Notes: generated by a model not told the origin, from the sequence alone. 64,000 nucleotides of DNA from Streptomyces sp. TLI_171 (GCF_003610255.1 NZ_RAPS01000001.1:3844001-3908000); one strand, 5' to 3'. Positions 44,270-53,602 are shown, numbered from the stretch's first letter. Numbers and translations are program-made.

Positions 44270-45514
44270 CTACTCGGCAGCCTTCAGCGCGATGTCGGTG
44301 CGGTGCTGGGAGCCCTTGAAGGAGATCTTCGCGACGCCCGCGTACGCCTTGGCCCTGGCCTCGGCCAGGTCCGTTCCGGTGGCGGTGACGGACAGCACCC
44401 GGCCGCCCGCGGTCAGCACCTCGCCGTCCGCACCGGCCCTGGTGCCGGCGTGCAGCACGAACGCGGCGCCGTCGGCCTCCGCCGCGTCCAGGCCCTCGAT
44501 CGGGTCGCCGGTGCGCGGGTCGGCCGGGTAGCCCTCGGAGGCCAGCACCACGGTGACCGCGGCGTCCTCGGACCAGCGCAGCGGCTCCAGCTCGGCCAGC
44601 GTGCCGTTGGCGGCGGCCAGCAGGACGCCCGCCAGCGGGGTGCGCAGCCGGGCCAGCACCACCTGGGTCTCCGGGTCGCCGAACCGGGCGTTGAACTCGA
44701 TCACCCTGGTGCCGCGCGAGGTCAGCGCCAGGCCCGCGTACAGCAGGCCGGAGAACGGGGTGCCGCGGCGGCGCAGCTCGTCGACGGTGGGCTGCAGGAC
44801 GGTCTCCAGCACCTCCGCGACCAGGCCCTCCGGGGCCCACGGCAGCGGGGTGTAGGCGCCCATGCCGCCGGTGTTCGGGCCCTGGTCGCCGTCCAGCGCG
44901 CGCTTGAAGTCCTGCGCGGGGACCAGCGGCAGCACCGTGGTGCCGTCGGTGATCGCGAACAGCGACACCTCCGGGCCGTCCAGGTACTCCTCGATGACCA
45001 CCCGCTCGCAGGCCTCGGCGTGGGCCAGCGCGGCGGCGCGGTCCTCGGTGACCACGACGCCCTTGCCGGCCGCCAGGCCGTCGTCCTTCACCACGTACGG
45101 GGCGCCGAACGCGTCCAGCGCCTCGGCGGCCTCGGCCGCGGTGGTGCAGACGTAGGAGCGCGCGGTGGGGACGCCGGCGCCCGCCATCACGGCCTTGGCG
45201 AAGGCCTTGGAGCCTTCCAGCTGCGCGGCCTCCTTGCCGGGGCCGAACACCGGGATGCCGGCCGCCCGCAGCGGCTCGGCGACGCCCGCGACCAGCGGGG
45301 CCTCCGGGCCGACCACGACCAGGTCGGCGGCCAGTTCGCGGGCCAGCGCGGTGACCGCGGCGCCGTCCAGCTGGTCGACCGGGTGCAGCGTGGCGACCTT
45401 GGCGATCCCGGCGTTGCCCGGCGCGCAGTGCAGCTCGGTGACGGCAGGATCTTGGGACAGTGAGCGGCACAGGGCGTGTTCGCGGGCGCCGGTTCCGATG
45501 ACGAGGACCTTCAC
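44270..45514 (-). CDS. purD: phosphoribosylamine-glycine ligase (GAR synthetase)
   Basis: A 414-residue ATP-grasp enzyme joining phosphoribosylamine and glycine. The start [19 protein letters not shown] is diagnostic; [18 protein letters not shown] and [12 protein letters not shown] form the ATP-grasp, and [18 protein letters not shown] is the metal site. GTG 45514 is the conserved start; the frame stays open upstream. TAGGCT on the minus strand ends 8 nt before it, suggesting a short or absent leader. Confidence 0.96.
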   Translation of the reverse strand: MKVLVIGTGAREHALCRSLSQDPAVTELHCAPGNAGIAKVATLHPVDQLDGAAVTALARELAADLVVVGPEAPLVAGVAEPLRAAGIPVFGPGKEAAQLEGSKAFAKAVMAGAGVPTARSYVCTTAAEAAEALDAFGAPYVVKDDGLAAGKGVVVTEDRAAALAHAEACERVVIEEYLDGPEVSLFAITDGTTVLPLVPAQDFKRALDGDQGPNTGGMGAYTPLPWAPEGLVAEVLETVLQPTVDELRRRGTPFSGLLYAGLALTSRGTRVIEFNARFGDPETQVVLARLRTPLAGVLLAAANGTLAELEPLRWSEDAAVTVVLASEGYPADPRTGDPIEGLDAAEADGAAFVLHAGTRAGADGEVLTAGGRVLSVTATGTDLAEARAKAYAGVAKISFKGSQHRTDIALKAAE

Positions 45515-45993
45515 GCCTGCCAAGCCTAGTCGGTGGCCGGTTCCGGTCCGTCGGCGGCTCCGTGGGAAGGTCCAGGCGGTGTACGAATCCGGCGTCCGAA
45601 TTCGTAGGAAAACACAGGGATCGCCTCGAACGGCCGCGCTGTCAGGTCGGCAGCCCCGGTTCACCTCGCTCGGACGGGTGAAATCCGGCCACCCGCCGCA
45701 ACCCTCTCACCTCGGCTTCCGGAGGTGAAATCACATAACGATCACTGCGGAAGCGCCCCCACGGTCAGCCATTTGGCGGTAAGAAGTGCTGTTGGGCGAG
45801 GACCCGGCCGCACGCCGGGCACGGCACCATGGGCGGCTCGGACCCGCGCACGGCGCCACGGGACCGCGCACCGCAGCACGCACCGCCAGTTCCACGCACC
45901 GCGGCCCGAATCCCCGGGCCGACCTGATTCCGTACCGTCAGTCCCGGTACCCGCCGGGCCTCCGCAGTCACCCCGCCACAGGGAGCGCCACAG
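45515..45993. promoter_or_regulatory. divergent intergenic region purD / SLATT gene
   Basis: This gap of 479 nt contains the purD promoter at its left end, two similar inverted repeats at 45660-45732, and the SLATT gene's ribosome binding site at its right end. No gene was found. Confidence 0.5.
45660..45732. repeat. two similar inverted repeats, candidate operators
   Basis: TTCACC...GGTGAA (45660-45683) and CTCACCTCG...GGAGGTGA (45706-45729) share the pattern TCACCTCG-N-CT-N-CGG-GGTGAAATC and start 46 nt apart. Two copies of the same dyad upstream of a gene suggest a repressor site. Confidence 0.5.
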
Positions 45994-46779
45994 GTGAGCC
46001 AGCCGGAAATGCAGCCCGAGGAGAGCCCCTGGGGCAAAGAGGTCGCCGACGACGACCAGCCCGCCCCGGGCGCCGGCGGGCGGACCCCCACCCGCCGCCG
46101 CACCGACCTGAGTGCACGTCAGTTCCCGCTCGGTGACTGGGGCGAGCCCGCCGAACGGCTCGAGGAGCTCTACCGCTGGTCGGAGGAGCGGGCCGTCGAG
46201 GCGATCGACTGGTACCGCCGGGACCGGGTCTGGAAGCGCCGCTGGGCCCGCCTGCTGCGCTTCTCCACCGCGGTGTTCACCGTCGGCGGCGTCGCCGCCC
46301 CGCTGGTCTCCCTCACCGGCACCCTGCCGCACTCCATGGAGTGGGGCTACACCGGCCTCGCGCTGGCCGCCGCCTCGCTGCTCGCCGACCGCGCCTTCGG
46401 CCTGACCTCCGGCTGGATGCGCGACGTGTCCACCGCCCAGGCCCTGCAACGGCGCCTGGAGGCCTTCCAGTTCGACTGGGCCTCGGAGTGCGTCCGCGAG
46501 GTGCTCGGCCCCACCGAGGGCACCGCGGGCGAGGCCGCCGAGCGCTGCCTCGGGGTGCTGCGGCGCTTCTGCGAGGACGTGTCCGACATGGTCCGCACCG
46601 AGACCTCCGAGTGGATGCTGGAGTTCCGGGCCGGCATGAGCCAGCTCCCCACCCAGGCGCCCGGCGTCTGGGGCGGCCGCAACGAGAGCGGCGCCGGCGC
46701 CCAGGTCCGCGTCCTCCCCCCGCCGGGCACCCGGCCCACCATGCCGCGCCAGCGTCCCCCGGAGGGCCCGCTGCGCTGA
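45994..46779 (+). CDS. SLATT-domain two-helix membrane protein
   Basis: A 261-residue protein. After a disordered start, residues ~40-180 match the SLATT pattern: WSEERAVEAIDWYRRDRVWKR, two membrane helices (LLRFSTAVFTVGGVAAPLVS and YTGLALAAASLLADRAFG), then SGWMRDVSTAQALQRRLEAF. SLATT proteins are predicted pore-forming effectors in nucleotide-signalled conflict systems. Here no nucleotidyltransferase, SLOG or other partner is adjacent. GTG 45994 has GGGAG 8 nt upstream. Confidence 0.75.
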   Translation: MSQPEMQPEESPWGKEVADDDQPAPGAGGRTPTRRRTDLSARQFPLGDWGEPAERLEELYRWSEERAVEAIDWYRRDRVWKRRWARLLRFSTAVFTVGGVAAPLVSLTGTLPHSMEWGYTGLALAAASLLADRAFGLTSGWMRDVSTAQALQRRLEAFQFDWASECVREVLGPTEGTAGEAAERCLGVLRRFCEDVSDMVRTETSEWMLEFRAGMSQLPTQAPGVWGGRNESGAGAQVRVLPPPGTRPTMPRQRPPEGPLR

Positions 46780-46788
46780 CGCCCGCGG

Positions 46789-46815
46789 GCGCACCGCCCG
46801 GCAGAGGCGGTGCGC
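46789..46815. terminator. bidirectional terminator
   Basis: GCGCACCGCC and GGCGGTGCGC pair perfectly with a 7-nt loop, between the convergent SLATT gene and the unknown gene. Confidence 0.75.
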
Positions 46816-46825
46816 TAGGCGAAGA

Positions 46826-47473
46826 CTAGGCGAAGACGATCATCGAGCCCTGGGTGACGCTGCGGGTGGCGGCCGTGTAGAGGCCGGACCAGGCGTGGCG
46901 TTCGCGGGCGTAGGGGTGCAGGTCGTCGATCGGGGGGCCGAAGGGCTGTTCCAGCTGGGTGGGGCTCAACGGGCGGGTGGGAGCCGGGGGGTTGAGCGGG
47001 TCGATGCCCAGCAGCGGTGCCACTGCCTGGAGTTCGCGCAGCAGCCCGTGCGAGGAGCCCAGCGGGCCGCCCGCGGCGAGGAGCTCGTCGGCGACCAGGG
47101 GCAGCGCGAAGTCCAGCGGAACGTACGCCCCGGCGTGGTCGAAGTGCCAGACCAGGTGCGACTGCTCGGCGCTGGTCTCGAACATCTCCAGCAGCTGCTC
47201 GTAGTCGCTGCCGAGCGCGTCCACCGGCGTCACCTCGAAGCCGGTGAGGCCCAACAGGTAGGCGCGGCGCAGGAAGTGGAGCGAGTCGTAGTCGAACGCG
47301 GCTATCGTCTCGACGTCCCCGGAGAAACCCGGCACGTAGGGGTGGATCGGGACGGGCGGCAGCCCGTACTGGGCGAGCACCGTGTTGTAGCGGTCGAGGT
47401 CCTCGCGGAACGGGTTCTCGGGGCTGTGGGCGAGCACGTCCACGAGCGGGACGAGCCAGAGGTCACAGGCCAT
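46826..47473 (-). CDS. conserved protein of unknown function
   Basis: A 215-residue cytosolic protein opening MACDLWLVPLVDVLAHSPEN with no recognised domain. It is rich in Leu, Pro and acidic residues, and has YVPGFSGDVETIAAFDYD and VWHFDHAGAYVPLDFALP. It lies 44 nt downstream of a GntR regulator on the same strand and may be co-transcribed with it. The stop region carries a tandem 12-bp duplication (CTAGGCGAAGA twice). AGAGGA precedes the ATG at 11 nt. Confidence 0.7.
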   Translation of the reverse strand: MACDLWLVPLVDVLAHSPENPFREDLDRYNTVLAQYGLPPVPIHPYVPGFSGDVETIAAFDYDSLHFLRRAYLLGLTGFEVTPVDALGSDYEQLLEMFETSAEQSHLVWHFDHAGAYVPLDFALPLVADELLAAGGPLGSSHGLLRELQAVAPLLGIDPLNPPAPTRPLSPTQLEQPFGPPIDDLHPYARERHAWSGLYTAATRSVTQGSMIVFA

Positions 47474-47517
47474 GGGCCGGCTCGTCCTCTCGGGTGGGCG
47501 GGCAACGGGCCCCAACC

Positions 47518-48408
47518 CTACCGGCCCGTGGCGGGCTCCCCGCTCCCCGGCCGGAAGGGCCGGGCGAACCGGCCGGGCGGGACGAACCTGGGCATCGGAA
47601 CGCGGCCCAACCCGACTGCGGGGTGCGGCGGTTGGTCCGGGGGCCGGGTCTCCTCCGGGGCGCCGGGAGCGGCCCCCGCCGGTTCGCGCAGCAGCCGCAG
47701 CACGGACACCCCGTCGAGTGGCCGGCCGAGCAGCCGGGCGAGCAGCTCCACGGTGAACAGGTTGTAGTCGTTGACGATCCGGTGCGCGCCGACCCGGTCC
47801 CGCGCCTCGATCCGGTCGACCAGCTCGCCGTGCCGGTCCCAGCAGAGGCCGGCCAGGTCGCCGCCGGAGCGCAGGTGCGGGGCGGCGAACATCCAGGACT
47901 GGATCCGCAGCCACCCCAGGTAGTCGGCGATCCGGTCGTTGCACAGCACCGCGGCGGCCTCCTGCCAGAACCGCAGGTCGCAGCCGACCAGCACGTCCAG
48001 CTGCCCGGCCCGGGCGGCCCGGGCGGCGGCGTCGGCCCGGCGGCGCAGCGAGGGCAGCCGGGACCAGTCGTAGCGGTGCACCCGGCCGCCGAGGTGGCGC
48101 AGCGCGTTGTCGGTGAGCAGGGTGCGGGCCTCGAAGATCTCCAGGAAGTCGTCCCAGCCGAACTCGGGGACGGTGAAGCCGCGGTGCGGTTCGGTGACCA
48201 GCAGGCCCTGGGCGGCGAGGTCGACCAGCGCCTCCCGGGCGGGGGTCGCGGAGACGCCGTAGACGTCGGCGATCTCCTTGACGGTGAAGTTGCGGCCGGC
48301 GGGCAGGCGGCCGGCCATCATCTCGTCGCGCAGGGCGTCGGAGATCTGCGCGCGGAGGCTGTCGCGCCGGATCGGGGCGCGCCCGCCCCCGGCTCCCGCA
48401 GCGGTCAT
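47518..48408 (-). CDS. GntR-family (FadR-type) transcriptional regulator
   Basis: A 296-residue regulator with an N-terminal winged HTH (RAQISDALRDEMMAGRL; FTVKEIADVYGVSATPAREA at about 40-60) and an all-helical FCD-like ligand domain (~90-230) containing EIFEARTLLTDNALRHL. The C-terminal 45 residues are a Pro-rich extension. A dyad TGGTC-N6-GACCA lies upstream and may be its own operator. The probable partner is the unknown gene just downstream. Confidence 0.85.
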   Translation of the reverse strand: MTAAGAGGGRAPIRRDSLRAQISDALRDEMMAGRLPAGRNFTVKEIADVYGVSATPAREALVDLAAQGLLVTEPHRGFTVPEFGWDDFLEIFEARTLLTDNALRHLGGRVHRYDWSRLPSLRRRADAAARAARAGQLDVLVGCDLRFWQEAAAVLCNDRIADYLGWLRIQSWMFAAPHLRSGGDLAGLCWDRHGELVDRIEARDRVGAHRIVNDYNLFTVELLARLLGRPLDGVSVLRLLREPAGAAPGAPEETRPPDQPPHPAVGLGRVPMPRFVPPGRFARPFRPGSGEPATGR

Positions 48409-48488
48409 GGCCGCCCCCTCTCCGGGCCGGGCCGCGCCCTCACGCGACCGGGACCCAGCTCACAAAACGCGCACAGAGTACCCCGGAA

Positions 48489-48504
48489 TGGTCAATCCGG
48501 ACCA
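48489..48504. promoter_or_regulatory. TGGTC-N6-GACCA dyad upstream of gntR
   Basis: A perfect inverted repeat 81 nt before the regulator start, of the TGGT/ACCA form bound by FadR-type GntR proteins. Confidence 0.45.
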
Positions 48505-48548
48505 AGGTACGGCGATATGCGTCGCGTGACGACGGGTACGGCGGACGG

Positions 48549-49346
48549 TCAGCGCTGGACCGGCGCCGGGATGCCGAGCAGCCGGTCCCGGTGGACCGGG
48601 AACTCGGCGCGGCACTCGGCCACCTCGGCCGGGTCGAACTCGACGGTCAGCACCTGCTCGCCCACCCCGGCCTCGGCCAGCACCCGGCCCCACGGGTCGA
48701 CCACGATGCTGCGCCCGGCCTGCTCGACGCCGCCGTGGGTGCCGGCGGTGTTGCAGGCCAGCACGTAGGCCTGCTCCTCGACCGCGCGCGCCCGGGCCAG
48801 CAGGTTCCAGTGCTCGGCGCGCCGGGCCGGCCAGGCGGCGGGGACCACCAGCAGTTCGGCGTCCGCGTCCAACAGCGCGCGGAACAGCTCGGGGAAACGC
48901 AGGTCGTAGCAGGTGGCGAGGCCGAGCACGGCGAAGCCGGTGTCGGCGGTGACGATCTCCTGGCCGGCGCCCATCGCGACCGCCTCGCCGCTGTCGAAGC
49001 CGAAGCGGTGGATCTTGCGGTAGGTGCAGACGAGCTCGCCGTCGGGGGCGAACAGCAGCGAGGTGTTGTAGATCGGGCCGTCGGGGTCGCGTTCGACGAT
49101 CGATCCGGCGTGCAGCCAGCAGCCGACGGCCTTCGCGGCGGCGGACATCGCCTCGGCGGTGGGGCCGTCCAGCGGTTCCGCGCCGCCCGACCAGGCCTCG
49201 TAGGCGAAGCCGCCGACCGGCCAGAGCTCGGGCAGCACCACCAGGTCGGCGCCCTCCTGGGCGCGGACCAGCGCCGCCGTCCTGGCCCGCCGCTCGGCGG
49301 CCGGCTCGGCGTCCGAGACCGCGAGTTGGATCAATGAAGCGCGCAC
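48549..49346 (-). CDS. carbon-nitrogen hydrolase (nitrilase superfamily)
   Basis: A 265-residue amidase. The catalytic triad is visible: Glu in [11 protein letters not shown], Lys in [10 protein letters not shown], and Cys in [15 protein letters not shown]. The size fits omega-amidase/deaminated-glutathione amidase-like members; the substrate is not determined. GTG 49346 gives the family-typical MRASLIQ start; GTG 49361 (five residues longer) lies 7 nt after a TAGGAC box and could be a leaderless start. Confidence 0.88.
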   Translation of the reverse strand: MRASLIQLAVSDAEPAAERRARTAALVRAQEGADLVVLPELWPVGGFAYEAWSGGAEPLDGPTAEAMSAAAKAVGCWLHAGSIVERDPDGPIYNTSLLFAPDGELVCTYRKIHRFGFDSGEAVAMGAGQEIVTADTGFAVLGLATCYDLRFPELFRALLDADAELLVVPAAWPARRAEHWNLLARARAVEEQAYVLACNTAGTHGGVEQAGRSIVVDPWGRVLAEAGVGEQVLTVEFDPAEVAECRAEFPVHRDRLLGIPAPVQR

Positions 49347-49505
49347 AGTACCACCGTCCACGGCAAGAGTCCTACGATCGTCACCCGAAAGCGCTGCCCT
49401 GCTCTCACCCGGCAGCGTAACGTGCCGTATGCGCGTCCGTGCGGAGGTCTCGGCAGCCCGGGCGACGTGGGACGACGCAAGCCGACGGAGGGGCCGGAGA
49501 TACCC

Positions 49506-50333
49506 GTGACGGACAACCAGACCGTGCAGGCGTACACCGATGCGTGGACGCAGTCGATCGAGTCCATATCCGAGCTGCTCGCCCCGATTCCGACCGATGC
49601 GTGGAACCGGGCGACCGAGTGCCCGGGCTGGTCGGTGCGCGACGTGGTGTCGCACATCATCGGCGTGGAGTCGGAGCTGCTCGGCGACCCGCGGCCGATC
49701 CACGCGCTGCCGCGCGACCTTCGGCACGTCACCAACGAGTTCACCCGCTACATGGAGCTGCCGGTCGACAAGCGCCGCTGCCACACCCCGGTGGAGGTGA
49801 CCAGCGAGCTGGAGTACACCGTGATCCGCCGCTCGCGGGCGCTGCGCAACGCCCGCCACGAGCCCCAGGACCTGGTCCGCTGGCCGGCCGGCCCGCTGGC
49901 CCGGGAGGTCCCGTACGCCACGCTGCTGCGGCTGCGGGCGTTCGACGTGTGGGTGCACGAGCAGGACCTGCGGCGGGCCCTGCAGGAGCCCGGCAACCTG
50001 GACTCCCCGGCCGCGGTGGTGACCAGGGACCTGCTGATCGCCTCGCTGCCCCGCCAGGTGGCGAAGGAGGCGGGCGCGCCGGCCGGCACCACGGTGGCCT
50101 TCGACGTGGCGGGCGCGCTGCCGTTCCAGCGCACCGTGCGGGTCGACGCCGACGGCCGCGGCAGCGTGGACGAGTCGGTGGTGCTGGCCCCGGACGTCCG
50201 GCTGTCGATGGACTGGCAGACCTTCGTCCGGCTGTGCTGCGGGCGGGTCCGCCCGGAGACCGCGCTGGTCAACGTGATCGGCGACCAGGAGCTGGGCGCC
50301 CGGGTGCTCGCCCACCTGAGGAGCACCCCCTGA
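49506..50333 (+). CDS. maleylpyruvate-isomerase-family mycothiol-dependent protein
   Basis: A 275-residue MDMPI protein. The N-terminal four-helix domain has CPGWSVRDVVSHIIGVESEL, and LRLRAFDVWVHEQDLRRAL carries the conserved metal-binding histidines; a C-terminal SCP2-like beta domain follows (TVAFDVAGALPFQRTV). The reaction is unknown. GTG 49506 has GGAGA 6 nt upstream. It is divergent from the nitrilase and convergent with the MFS gene (7-nt gap). Confidence 0.85.
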   Translation: MTDNQTVQAYTDAWTQSIESISELLAPIPTDAWNRATECPGWSVRDVVSHIIGVESELLGDPRPIHALPRDLRHVTNEFTRYMELPVDKRRCHTPVEVTSELEYTVIRRSRALRNARHEPQDLVRWPAGPLAREVPYATLLRLRAFDVWVHEQDLRRALQEPGNLDSPAAVVTRDLLIASLPRQVAKEAGAPAGTTVAFDVAGALPFQRTVRVDADGRGSVDESVVLAPDVRLSMDWQTFVRLCCGRVRPETALVNVIGDQELGARVLAHLRSTP

Positions 50334-50340
50334 CGAGCCC

Positions 50341-51687
50341 TCAGCGGGCGGCGGCCAGCTTGCGCCGCAGCCGCAGGATCATCGCCGTCCCGAGCAGCAG
50401 CGGCGCCAGCTGGAAGCAGAACGCCAGCTGGTAGGCGTGCGCGCTGTAGCTGCCGCTGCCCGGGTCGGCGAGCGCGTCCAGCAGGACGCCGATGCCGAGC
50501 AGGGTGATCATCGAGCCGATGAAGCCGCCCATGTTGGCGATGCCGGAGGCGGTGCCCAGGCGTTCGGCGGGGTTGTAGGCGCGGGCGTAGTCCAGGCCGA
50601 TCAGCGAGGCCGGCCCGTTGCTGCCCATCACCAGCATCAGCACCACGAGCAGCCACAGCGGCGGGTGCCCGTGCGGCCAGGCCAGGGTGACGGTCCAGCA
50701 GAGCGCGGTGACGCCCAGCACGGTGAAGGCGATCGGCAGCCGGGACCCGGCCGAACGGGACACCAGCCGGCCGAACAGCAGCCCGAAGGCCATGCCGCTG
50801 AGCACCAGCAGGCTGAGCAGGCCGCCCGCGCCGGCCCGGGTCATGCCCTGGCCCTCGACCAGGTAGGGCAGGCCCCAGAGCAGGCCGAAGGCGGAGGCCG
50901 GGAAGGCCGTGGTGAAGTGCACCCACATGCCGAGCCGGGTGCCGGGCTCGGACCAGGCCGCGCGGATCTGCCGGCCGACCGGCAGCCGGGGGAACTCCCG
51001 GTGCACCGGGGCGGGCGCGCCGGGCGGGGCCTCCCGCAGCAGGACGAACACGGCCGCGAAGACCGCCGCGCCGGCGAGCGCGATCGCGCCGAAGGTGACG
51101 CTCCAGCCCGCGGTGTGCAGGGCCTGCGCCAGCACCACGGTGGTGACCAGGTTGCCGCCGGTGCCGACCAGGCCGGTGAGCTGGGCGACGAACGGGTTGC
51201 GGGCGGCCGGGAACCAGCGGGCGGCGACCCGCAGCACGCTGATGAAGGTCATCGCGTCGCCGCAGCCGAGCACCGCCCGGGAGGCCAGTGCGGGCGCGAA
51301 CGCGGTGGAGAAGGCGAAGGCCAGCTGCCCGGCGCTCATCAGCGCCACGCCCAGCAGCAGCACCCGGCGCGGTCCGATCCGGTCGACCAGCAGGCCGACC
51401 GGGACCTGCATCCCGGCGTACACCAGGACCTGCAGGATCGAGAAGGTGGACAGCGCCGAGGCGCCGATGCCGAACCGGGCCGCGGCGTCCAGGCCGGCCA
51501 CGCCGAGGCTGGTGCGGTGCACCACGGCGAGGACGTAGACGCTGACGCCGATCGCCCAGGCGAACCAGGCGGCCCGGCCGCCCGGCGGGTGGAACACGGC
51601 GGCGGGGGTGACGGCCGGCAGCTCGGCGGGCCGGAGGGGAGCGGGTGCGGACAGGGACGGTGCGGTGCGGGCGGGGTCCACGCTCAT
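50341..51687 (-). CDS. MFS transporter
   Basis: A 448-residue transporter with 12 predicted helices. Family marks: VSVYVLAVVHRTSLGVAGLD in the first helix, LLVDRIGPRRVLLLGVALMS as the loop 2-3 signature, and FGRLVSRSAGSRLPIAF in the second half. It resembles nitrate/sugar-phosphate-like antiporters of actinobacteria, but the substrate is unknown. An 18-bp dyad (GTCAT...ATGAC, 51703-51720) precedes it. Confidence 0.88.
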   Translation of the reverse strand: MSVDPARTAPSLSAPAPLRPAELPAVTPAAVFHPPGGRAAWFAWAIGVSVYVLAVVHRTSLGVAGLDAAARFGIGASALSTFSILQVLVYAGMQVPVGLLVDRIGPRRVLLLGVALMSAGQLAFAFSTAFAPALASRAVLGCGDAMTFISVLRVAARWFPAARNPFVAQLTGLVGTGGNLVTTVVLAQALHTAGWSVTFGAIALAGAAVFAAVFVLLREAPPGAPAPVHREFPRLPVGRQIRAAWSEPGTRLGMWVHFTTAFPASAFGLLWGLPYLVEGQGMTRAGAGGLLSLLVLSGMAFGLLFGRLVSRSAGSRLPIAFTVLGVTALCWTVTLAWPHGHPPLWLLVVLMLVMGSNGPASLIGLDYARAYNPAERLGTASGIANMGGFIGSMITLLGIGVLLDALADPGSGSYSAHAYQLAFCFQLAPLLLGTAMILRLRRKLAAAR

Positions 51688-51702
51688 AGTGGAACCAGGC
51701 TA

Positions 51703-51720
51703 GTCATCCCATGAAATGAC
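51703..51720. promoter_or_regulatory. GTCAT-N8-ATGAC dyad upstream of MFS gene
   Basis: A 5-bp inverted repeat overlapping the likely promoter of the transporter (TAGCCT on the minus strand 9 nt before the ATG). Confidence 0.3.
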
Positions 51721-51741
51721 CTTTGCCCCAGGGGTCCGGTT

Positions 51742-52968
51742 TCAGCCGGTGACCGTCCAGCTCACCGTCCGGGTCATGTACTGGGTCCGGAACGCCTCAT
51801 CGCGCACCCAGTCGGTGGTGTCCTGGACCGTGGCGGTGACGGTGTGCCGGTGACCCGGCGTCAGCCCGAGCGCGGCGGTGTCAAGCCAGGTGCCGTCCGC
51901 GGTGCTGGCCTCCACCTGCCTGCCGTCCAGCTCCCAGGTGATCCGCAGCTGGCGCGGCCCGGTCAGCGCCAGCGGCCGCACGTGCAGCCGGGGCCGGCCG
52001 GCCACCTGGCCGGGCGCCGGATCGGGCGCGTCGGTCGGCTTCACCCGGCGGTACAGCTGCTCGACGATCGCCTCCCGGGACGGCAGGTTGTACGACCCGC
52101 CCAGGGTGCGCATCACCGAGTCGGCGGTCGGCCGGTACAGGCCGTTGGCGCTCCGGTAGGCGCCGACCGGGCCGCCGCCGTCCGGCGACTCGGCCCCCAG
52201 CCAGCGCCACCACTTGGTCTTCTCGCGCAGCATCTCCTCGGCGTCCACCGCGGCCAGGTTCGGGTAGTCCGGGTCGTTCGGGGCACTGTCGTACTCGTCG
52301 CCCAGGGTGCCGACGGTGTGGCCGATCTCGTGCTGGATGATCCGCCCGGCGTCCGGGCTGCCGCCGGCCAGCGTGGTCACGCCGGTGCCGCCGGCCCCGC
52401 CGTACTCGGTGGAGTTGGCGAGCGCGATCAGGTACTGCGGGCCCTCGCCCTGCCCGGCCCAGCGGGCGGTGGCCGCCTCGTCCGCGCACAGCAGGCGAGC
52501 GGTGCCCTCGCACCAGAAGTGCATGCCCAGCGGGGTGGCGGTGGACTTCCCGCCGTTCTCGCTCTCCGCGATCCCGGACACCGGGGAGACCACGTCCACC
52601 CGCCGTATGTTGAAGAACCCCTGGTAGGTGCGGAACGGCTCGATCTCCAGCAGCGCCTTCCAGGCCCGGTCCGCCTGGTCGTGGAAGGCCTTCAGCTGGT
52701 CGGCGGTGTAGCCGTCGCCGAGCAGCACCAGGGTGATCCGGTTGGCCGCGTCGCCGGTCAGCCGCAGGTCGACGGCGGGCGCGCCCGGGGCCCGCAGGTC
52801 CGGGCGGGCGGCCGGCGGCGCGGCCCGGTCGGGGCTCTGCAGCGGCGGCCCTATCGCCGTCGAGGGCGCGGGCGAGACCAGTTCCACCACAGCGGGCAGC
52901 ACGGCGGCGGCGACCAGCATCAGGGCGGCCGCGGACCGCATCACGGGGCCGGGAGCACCAGTCGGCAT
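51742..52968 (-). CDS. secreted M64-family metallopeptidase
   Basis: A 408-residue protein with a signal peptide (residues 1-35), a Pro/Ala linker and an M64 (IgA-peptidase-like) domain. Zinc motif HEIGH is at 213-217, followed by TLGDEYD; ITLVLLGDGYTADQLKAFH and FFNIRRVDVVSPVSGI are family marks. A C-terminal beta domain (~310-408) may bind substrate. It is presumably extracellular, with unknown target proteins. Confidence 0.88.
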   Translation of the reverse strand: MPTGAPGPVMRSAAALMLVAAAVLPAVVELVSPAPSTAIGPPLQSPDRAAPPAARPDLRAPGAPAVDLRLTGDAANRITLVLLGDGYTADQLKAFHDQADRAWKALLEIEPFRTYQGFFNIRRVDVVSPVSGIAESENGGKSTATPLGMHFWCEGTARLLCADEAATARWAGQGEGPQYLIALANSTEYGGAGGTGVTTLAGGSPDAGRIIQHEIGHTVGTLGDEYDSAPNDPDYPNLAAVDAEEMLREKTKWWRWLGAESPDGGGPVGAYRSANGLYRPTADSVMRTLGGSYNLPSREAIVEQLYRRVKPTDAPDPAPGQVAGRPRLHVRPLALTGPRQLRITWELDGRQVEASTADGTWLDTAALGLTPGHRHTVTATVQDTTDWVRDEAFRTQYMTRTVSWTVTG

Positions 52969-53128
52969 ACGCGGGTGTCCTCGCTGCGACGGTCACCCGG
53001 CCTGGCTGCGCGGGTGGCTTGGTCGCACACACGTACCCATCGCGACCGCCGGCCCGGCCGGGTCGGCGCGAAACTCCCTCGGGCGGCCCAATGCCGGAAC
53101 CACCCGGAGAGCGTCGACGGAAAACCGC

Positions 53129-53145
53129 CGGAATTACCAATTCCG
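53129..53145. promoter_or_regulatory. CGGAATT-N3-AATTCCG palindrome upstream of XRE gene
   Basis: A perfect 7-bp inverted repeat in a locally A/T-richer patch, 92 nt before the XRE start; a candidate operator for autoregulation. Confidence 0.45.
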
Positions 53146-53236
53146 AATGGCCGCAATGATGTTGGAACGGCAACCGGCCGATCGTCCGCGAGATACCCTG
53201 CGAACCGGGGAACCGTCGGGGGGAAAGGGCATCGGA

Positions 53237-53500
53237 ATGGGGATCGAGCAGGACGCCGACCTGCGCGGCACGTTCGGCCGGGCGCTGCGAGAACACCGGC
53301 TGCAGGCCCGGCTGACGCAGGAGGAACTCGCCGCCAAGGCCGGACTCGGCATTCGTACACTGTCCGACCTGGAACGCGGCGTCGCCAGCCCGCGCCCGGC
53401 CACCGCCGAGCTGCTGTGCACCGCGCTCGGACTGGGCCGGCCCGCCGCCGAGGGCTTCCACGCGCTGGCCCGGGCCAGCTGGCGGGCCGCCCGCGGCTGA
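53237..53500 (+). CDS. small XRE-family HTH regulator
   Basis: An 87-residue protein with a single Cro/C1-type HTH (ALREHRLQARLTQEELAAKA; GIRTLSDLERGVASPRP). It resembles the N-terminal HTH of large streptomycete regulators but ends after the HTH (RASWRAARG), so it is either a small regulator or a truncated one. ATG 53237 has GAAAGGG 7 nt upstream. It is followed by a strong bidirectional terminator. Confidence 0.75.
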   Translation: MGIEQDADLRGTFGRALREHRLQARLTQEELAAKAGLGIRTLSDLERGVASPRPATAELLCTALGLGRPAAEGFHALARASWRAARG

Positions 53501-53553
53501 CGGCCGACCAGGACGTCCGCGGTCCCGCGCGCCGGGAGGGGCCGCCCGCATGC

Positions 53554-53589
53554 GCAGGGCCCCGCTCCGGCGACGGAGCGGGGCCCTGC
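53554..53589. terminator. 16-bp bidirectional terminator
   Basis: GCAGGGCCCCGCTCCG pairs perfectly with its complement around a GCGA loop, between the convergent XRE and E2 genes. Confidence 0.88.
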
Positions 53590-53602
53590 GGGGCGGGGCG
53601 GA

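Noticed and set aside
45765..45830. a 21-codon minus-strand frame with a CPACGR zinc-ribbon-like string
   Set aside because: It is too short, lacks a second cysteine pair and a ribosome binding site, and lies in a G+C-rich gap where such strings occur by chance.
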